Assembly: GCA_023398615.1 (NCBI GenBank)
Contig: JAEWSD010000233.1
Span: 1 to 15,525 of the forward strand
Source of the DNA: Bacillota bacterium
GTDB taxonomy: Bacteria > Bacillota > Clostridia > Lachnospirales > Lachnospiraceae
Reading direction: 5' to 3'
Length of the DNA: 15,525 nucleotides
Shown: one piece after another, positions 14,070 through 15,525 of the stretch
Numbering within the stretch: the stretch's first letter is position 1
Layout: the number at the start of each line of letters is the position of its first letter
The notes under the pieces: model-generated
What the model saw: only the letters and a program-made list of their open reading frames with translations
Databases searched by the model: none
Told to the model about the DNA's origin: nothing
Translations under genes and position numbers: made by a program

Positions 14070-15313
14070 AGGAAATTCTTTATTGGATCACCGGCTTGCC
14101 GGTTCAGGTATTGATAGGCTATCTTTGCTCTAAAGTGCTGCGGGCCTTGGTCCCGCTGCGGCAGGAGCGCTGGCGGCGCGTGCTTCTTATGATTGGCTGC
14201 TGGCTGCTTACGGGTATGATTATCTATATCGGAGATATCGCCAACCTGCCGCCTACAATTTTGATTTTTCTTATATCCGTGTACTTGGGATGTGACGGTT
14301 CCGTATTACATAAGACTACCGTAGCCCTGATGGTAGCAAGCACCGCTTTTGCGTTCAATGCACTGGCGGACAGCTACGGCCACAGCTACAGCTATTTGCT
14401 TATCCGCCTGCTTTTCTGGCTTGTGCTCTATTTGCTGATGAGGCGCTATGGGCCGCCAAGGGATTATGAACTGAATCCGGCGCTGTGGCGGCTGCTGCTT
14501 CTGCTTACAGCCACGCCGCTCGGGATCGTGTTAACGCTGGTGCTGCTGCATACCCCCTCTTATGACAGTTCCGGTAAGAGCATGCTCGTAAGCTTCGTGC
14601 TGCTGCTGATTGCCCTGCTCTCCTTCATAGGTCTTCTCTGGACGGTGACTGTGCTTGCCCGCCAGCGAAAGCTGGAACAGCAGGAACAGCTGTACGAGGT
14701 TAACCGTGCCTACTATCAGGCTTTGGAGCAGCAGCAGTTCGAGGTACGCCGCATGCGCCACGATATGGCAAACAATCTCCAGATTCTGAGGACTTTACCG
14801 GAGGAGGAGAAAAACGGTTACATCGAAGAATTAATACGTCTTCCCGTGATGCGTAACAGCATCAGCTACTGTGAAAATCAGGTAATCAACGCGGTGATGA
14901 ATGTAAAAACCACATTGATGGAGCAGGCAAATGTAAAATTGTCGCAAAGCCTGTCCGTACCCGAAGGAGGAAATATAGAAAAATCCGATCTGTGCGCTCT
15001 CTTCGCAAACGCTTTAGATAACGCCATCGAAGCCTGCGGAAAGCTGCCGCAGGAACAGAGGGAGATTACTTTGACGGCACGGGCGGAGAAGGGCCTGCTG
15101 GCCTGCCGCATCTCCAACCCCTGGAATGGCGATGGCACAGCCAATCCGAAACAAGATATCCCGGTAACCAGCAAACCAGACAAAGCTCTTCATGGCTATG
15201 GGCTTCGGAGCATACGGGAAATTGCAGAGCGGTACCAGGGACAAATGGAAATTGAAACGGCAAATAGAAGCTTCACCTTGTTTTTCTATCTGCCGTTTAA
15301 TACCCCAAAATAA
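14066..15313 (+). CDS. AgrC-like sensor histidine kinase (GHKL family)
   Basis: A 415-residue kinase. The first about 200 residues hold around six hydrophobic segments (near 8-24, 38-56, 62-76, 85-102, 109-126, 141-162 and 174-198, where one may be a hairpin). It then has a coiled-coil linker (QRKLEQQEQLYEVNRAYYQALEQQQFEV), the phospho-acceptor His232 in RRMRHDMANNL, an N-box with N315 and N319 (FANALDNAIEA) and a G-box HGYGLRSI (376-383). This is the AgrC/VirS/ComD architecture, in which the membrane part binds a peptide. No agrD- or agrB-like gene is present nearby, so the signal is either external or reported by the transporter. It phosphorylates the LytTR regulator encoded just upstream. 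Confidence 0.93.
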   Translation: MKEILYWITGLPVQVLIGYLCSKVLRALVPLRQERWRRVLLMIGCWLLTGMIIYIGDIANLPPTILIFLISVYLGCDGSVLHKTTVALMVASTAFAFNALADSYGHSYSYLLIRLLFWLVLYLLMRRYGPPRDYELNPALWRLLLLLTATPLGIVLTLVLLHTPSYDSSGKSMLVSFVLLLIALLSFIGLLWTVTVLARQRKLEQQEQLYEVNRAYYQALEQQQFEVRRMRHDMANNLQILRTLPEEEKNGYIEELIRLPVMRNSISYCENQVINAVMNVKTTLMEQANVKLSQSLSVPEGGNIEKSDLCALFANALDNAIEACGKLPQEQREITLTARAEKGLLACRISNPWNGDGTANPKQDIPVTSKPDKALHGYGLRSIREIAERYQGQMEIETANRSFTLFFYLPFNTPK

Positions 15314-15525
15314 GTGAAGTCTTTTCAGTACCGTACTTACCATTTTATTGTCATTTAGGGAACAAGTGCCGCCGCGTAGCCGCTTGCAGCTAACTTCCAA
15401 CAAGAAAGAGTTTGCCAAGGGCAAACTCTCGCGCCGAGCGCGGCCGGCTTTGCCGGTAAAGTTCCATACGCGCGAGTGCGCACCCTGCACAGAGTGCTTT
15501 TTTATTGTATAGGGAATTCGGAGGA
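15314..15525 (+). promoter_or_regulatory. Highly structured leader of a gene just outside the window
   Basis: No gene was found in this 212-base stretch, but stems are dense. CAAGTG (15363-15368) pairs with CGCTTG (15381-15386). AGAGTTTGCC (15407-15416) pairs perfectly with GGCAAACTCT (15420-15429). CTCGCGC (15428-15434) pairs with GCGCGAG (15470-15476), enclosing CCGGC-TTT-GCCGG (15444-15456). The stretch ends in CGGAGGA, a ribosome site for a following gene. I have an uncertain memory of similar sequences before accessory genes of gut Firmicutes mobile elements. Confidence 0.5.
15480..15503 (+). terminator. Terminator-like hairpin before the final ribosome site
   Basis: GCACCCT (15480-15486) pairs with AGAGTGC (15491-15497) at 6 of 7 positions, loop GCAC, followed by TTTTTT (15498-15503). 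The overlapping palindrome GTGCGCAC (15476-15483) could use the left arm in another fold. That is the geometry of a terminator/antiterminator switch. It may also be just the end of the kinase operon transcript. Confidence 0.5.

Noticed and set aside
15320..15340. AGTACCGTACT inverted repeat as terminator of the kinase gene
   Set aside because: Five pairs with a one-base loop cannot form a stable hairpin, and the T-rich stretch is separated from it.
15014..15490. 158-codon open frame on the minus strand
   Set aside because: It covers the structured leader and the antisense of the kinase C-terminus; the frame follows from GC-rich stems, not coding.

Overview
The window looks like chromosomal DNA from a spore-forming member of the Clostridia, most likely Lachnospiraceae-like. 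The reasons are a moderate-GC genome, strong AGGAGG-type ribosome sites, a spoVF-type dipicolinate synthase pair (a spore marker), a MATE exporter lying between rpsO and pnp, and two-component and ABC genes typical of gut or soil Firmicutes. No rRNA, tRNA, CRISPR array, transposase or integrase was seen.

Left part (1-3960, minus strand): rpsO, then a MATE-family exporter, then pnp (cut off by the window edge inside its KH domain). Each of the two junctions has a stem-loop terminator almost touching a candidate promoter for the next gene, so the classical rpsO-pnp pair appears split into separately started units. The pnp leader can fold into a long stem just upstream of its ribosome site, and the rpsO leader also has a stem. 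Both suggest RNA-level autocontrol.

Middle (4018-6797, plus strand): dpaA-dpaB (dipicolinate synthase) behind a sigma-K-like promoter and ending at a strong terminator, then a DUF1835/DUF3658 protein of unknown function. The stop codon of that gene lies inside a 62-nt hairpin shared with the convergent operon. Next (6815-10057, minus strand) comes a three-gene operon: an aldo/keto reductase with two Fe-S motifs, an SDR-type epimerase/dehydratase and a GH113-like glycosidase. It is read from a promoter with 19-bp spacing and a perfect dyad between -35 and -10, the hallmark of MerR-family control.

Right part (10163-15525): a divergent module. On the minus strand are an ATPase and a ten-helix FtsX/BceB-like permease with a large extracellular loop. 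On the plus strand are a LytTR response regulator and a six-helix AgrC-like histidine kinase. The shared 260-bp intergenic region holds two LytTR-type boxes 50 bp apart, a strong extended -10 for the regulator gene and a terminator-like hairpin in its leader. This is probably a peptide- or antibiotic-sensing/export unit, but with a LytTR/AgrC pair instead of the OmpR-type BceRS pair normally associated with BceAB transporters. The window ends in a highly structured leader, with several stems and a terminator-like hairpin, immediately before a ribosome site for a gene just outside the window.
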